The position numbers and the translations under genes are program-made. A stretch of 64,000 nucleotides of DNA from positions 104,768-168,767 of the forward strand of contig CAKPBI010000004.1 of the NCBI GenBank assembly GCA_934140285.1. Direction: 5' to 3'. The notes below the pieces were generated by a model that was not told where the DNA came from, searched no databases, and was given only the letters and a program-made list of their open reading frames with translations. The DNA comes from an uncultured Bacilli bacterium. Lineage in GTDB: Bacteria; Bacillota_I; Bacilli_A; ML615J-28; CAG-313. This document shows positions 62,812 through 64,000 of this stretch, in pieces (the stretch's first letter is position 1; each line of letters opens with the position of its first letter).

Positions 62812-63580
62812 TAAATATGTAATTATTACGGGATGTACAAGTGGTATTGGACTTAGCACCACAAAGTTATTTTATAACAAAGGTTATTCTTTATTACTAC
62901 TATCAAAAGATCAACAAAAACTTGATACTTTAGCCTTAGACTTAAAGAATAAAGATGATAAAATTTTAACCTACGCTATTGATTTAACCAAAGAAAATGA
63001 AATTATTAATTTTATTATTTACTTAAAAACCAACAACATTAAAGTTATTGGTTTAATCAATAATGCGGGAAGAGGAAACTTTAGTGAATTCTTAAATAGT
63101 GATAATGAAGTAAATAATGACATTATAGATTTAAATATTAAAGCTTTAATTCTCTTATGTCATGAGATTATCCCATTAATGGGTAAGGGTGGTACTATTG
63201 TTAATATTGCTTCAACCGGAGGGTTTGCACCTGGTCCTTATACGGCTGTATATTATGCTTCTAAATCTTTTGTCCTTTCTTTTTCGGAGGCTCTCCATGA
63301 AGAACTAAAAGATAAGGGCATTAATGTATGTGTGCTATCTCCAGGTACTACTAATACTCCATTCTTTGAAAAAGCTCAAGTAGAAGAGGAAAAAATTAAA
63401 AAACTCAAAATGACAAACCCTGATTTTGTCGCAAGTTCTATTTTAAAAGTTTATGAAAAAAAGATTCCATTTTATGTTGTAGGATTAAAAAATCGTCTTG
63501 CGGTATTTTCCCTAAGATTCTTATCACATAAGTTAACAAGAAAAATAATGACAAAAATTGGAAAAAATCGAGTAAACTAG
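62804..63580 (+). CDS. Short-chain dehydrogenase/reductase
   Basis: 258 residues from ATG 62804 (TAGGTGAAGAA upstream; 8-bp overlap with the kinase-like gene). Rossmann motif TGCTSGIG near residue 9, NNAG (INNAGRG) near 83, catalytic Ser in ASTGG and YxxxK in YYASK. The C-terminus has a hydrophobic, basic end (KIMTKIGKNR) as in membrane-associated DltE/SDR proteins. Substrate unknown. Last gene of the DUF362-ECF operon. Confidence 0.9.
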   Translation: MNNKYVIITGCTSGIGLSTTKLFYNKGYSLLLLSKDQQKLDTLALDLKNKDDKILTYAIDLTKENEIINFIIYLKTNNIKVIGLINNAGRGNFSEFLNSDNEVNNDIIDLNIKALILLCHEIIPLMGKGGTIVNIASTGGFAPGPYTAVYYASKSFVLSFSEALHEELKDKGINVCVLSPGTTNTPFFEKAQVEEEKIKKLKMTNPDFVASSILKVYEKKIPFYVVGLKNRLAVFSLRFLSHKLTRKIMTKIGKNRVN

Positions 63581-63679
63581 ACAATTGCTACTTATAGACT
63601 GTTGAAAATTCTCCTAACTTAGTATAAACTAATTAATAGTACAAATTATAATACTAAGGATAAGGAGGATGAGACATTT

Positions 63680-63922
63680 ATGATAGAACAATATGGTTCT
63701 AGACCTTCACTACCAATCTTGTTTGGTCAACGAATTAGACAACTTAGACTAGAAAAGAAAATGTCTCAAGAAGACTTTGCTGAACTAATTGGTGTTCACA
63801 GAACTTATCTTGGTCAAATTGAAAGAGCAGAGAAAAACATTACTATCAAGAATATTGAAAAGATTTGTACAGCGTTAAAGATAGATCCAAAAGAACTTTT
63901 CGATTTTTCTAATTTAGATTAA
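63680..63922 (+). CDS. Small XRE-family regulator
   Basis: 80 residues, almost only a helix-turn-helix: FGQRIRQLRLEKKMSQEDFAELIGVHRTYLGQIERAEKNITIKNIEKICTAL. The HRTYLGQIERAEKN segment resembles regulators that accompany restriction-modification operons (C proteins). The partner genes, if any, lie beyond the window edge. AAGGAGGATGAGACATTT precedes ATG 63680. A TATAAT-like TTATAAT is near 63647. Confidence 0.85.
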   Translation: MIEQYGSRPSLPILFGQRIRQLRLEKKMSQEDFAELIGVHRTYLGQIERAEKNITIKNIEKICTALKIDPKELFDFSNLD

Positions 63923-63936
63923 TGGCCCTTTAAATT

Positions 63937-63980
63937 AGTTTAGGGTTCAACCAATTTGCTCTATAAAAAAGTTTAGGGTT
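63937..63980. repeat. Short direct repeat at the window end
   Basis: AGTTTAGGGTT occurs at 63937-63947 and 63970-63980 (33-bp period), each flanked by CCCTTTAAA-type sequence that could pair with it. It may be a terminator or an operator; the window stops here. Confidence 0.4.
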
Positions 63981-64000
63981 TTAATCCCTTTAAAGAAGTA

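Noticed and set aside
1..64000. CRISPR arrays, rRNA genes or prophage structural genes
   Set aside because: No regularly spaced repeats, no rRNA-like sequence and no phage head, tail or integrase genes were seen.

Overview
The window reads as chromosome of a low-GC, spore-forming relative of the Bacillota, most likely an uncultured Bacilli lineage near the Mollicutes, Erysipelotrichales or RF39. The evidence is very AT-rich sequence with TTGACA/TATAAT-type promoters and strong GGAGG ribosome sites, the standard code (TGA is a stop, for example in thyA), B. subtilis-like gene orders (ylmE-sepF-ylmH-ileS; dacF-spoIIAA-spoIIAB-sigF), a gerB-gerA-gerC operon, MEP-pathway ispG, and surface proteins built from Ig-like and InlB-type repeats. 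The exact taxon is inference.

Layout. 1-4 kb: a decayed membrane-protein gene, a small internally deleted ISL3 element with a perfect 8-bp target duplication, then nrdG-like, ispG and a transposase-derived DNA-binding protein on the minus strand. 4-8.2 kb: a rluA-type gene, metK, a GH4 glycosidase and a BadF-type kinase. 8.2-11.3 kb: an ECF sigma factor with an RsgI-like membrane partner, and two lipoproteins. 11.3-16.4 kb: a DtxR/MntR-type regulator, argS, membrane proteins, a CaCA antiporter and tRNA-Arg(CCG). 16.5-26.5 kb: the division/ileS cluster, deoC-deoD and a YmfF/YmfH peptidase pair. 26.5-32.6 kb: a truncated VTC gene, an attenuated or RNA-encoding leader and two surface proteins. 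32.6-36.1 kb: the germination receptor operon. 36.3-41.2 kb: ssb, thyA-folA-plsC, an rsuA-type gene and pdp.

41.2-45.7 kb is an accessory island. It holds an XRE-HTH protein ending in a HEPN-like domain (Rx4H), an unrecognised beta-rich partner in the same operon, a free-standing small RNA with its own consensus promoter and terminator, and an AAA/DUF4143 ATPase. The island is punctuated by three near-identical GGGAATGC hairpin terminators. It is the best candidate here for an undescribed system.

45.7-64 kb: asnA, malQ, a hydrolase, an MscS channel co-transcribed with a 1168-residue Ig-like membrane protein, an IS30 remnant, a lipid kinase, dacF-spoIIA-sigF, an ArsR/zinc P-type ATPase pair, a DUF362 protein with an ECF S component, a kinase-like protein with an altered P-loop, an SDR and a small XRE regulator. 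The sigF product has only about 159 residues and lacks region 3, the part that SpoIIAB grips in the known structure. This is the most striking single-gene oddity in the window.
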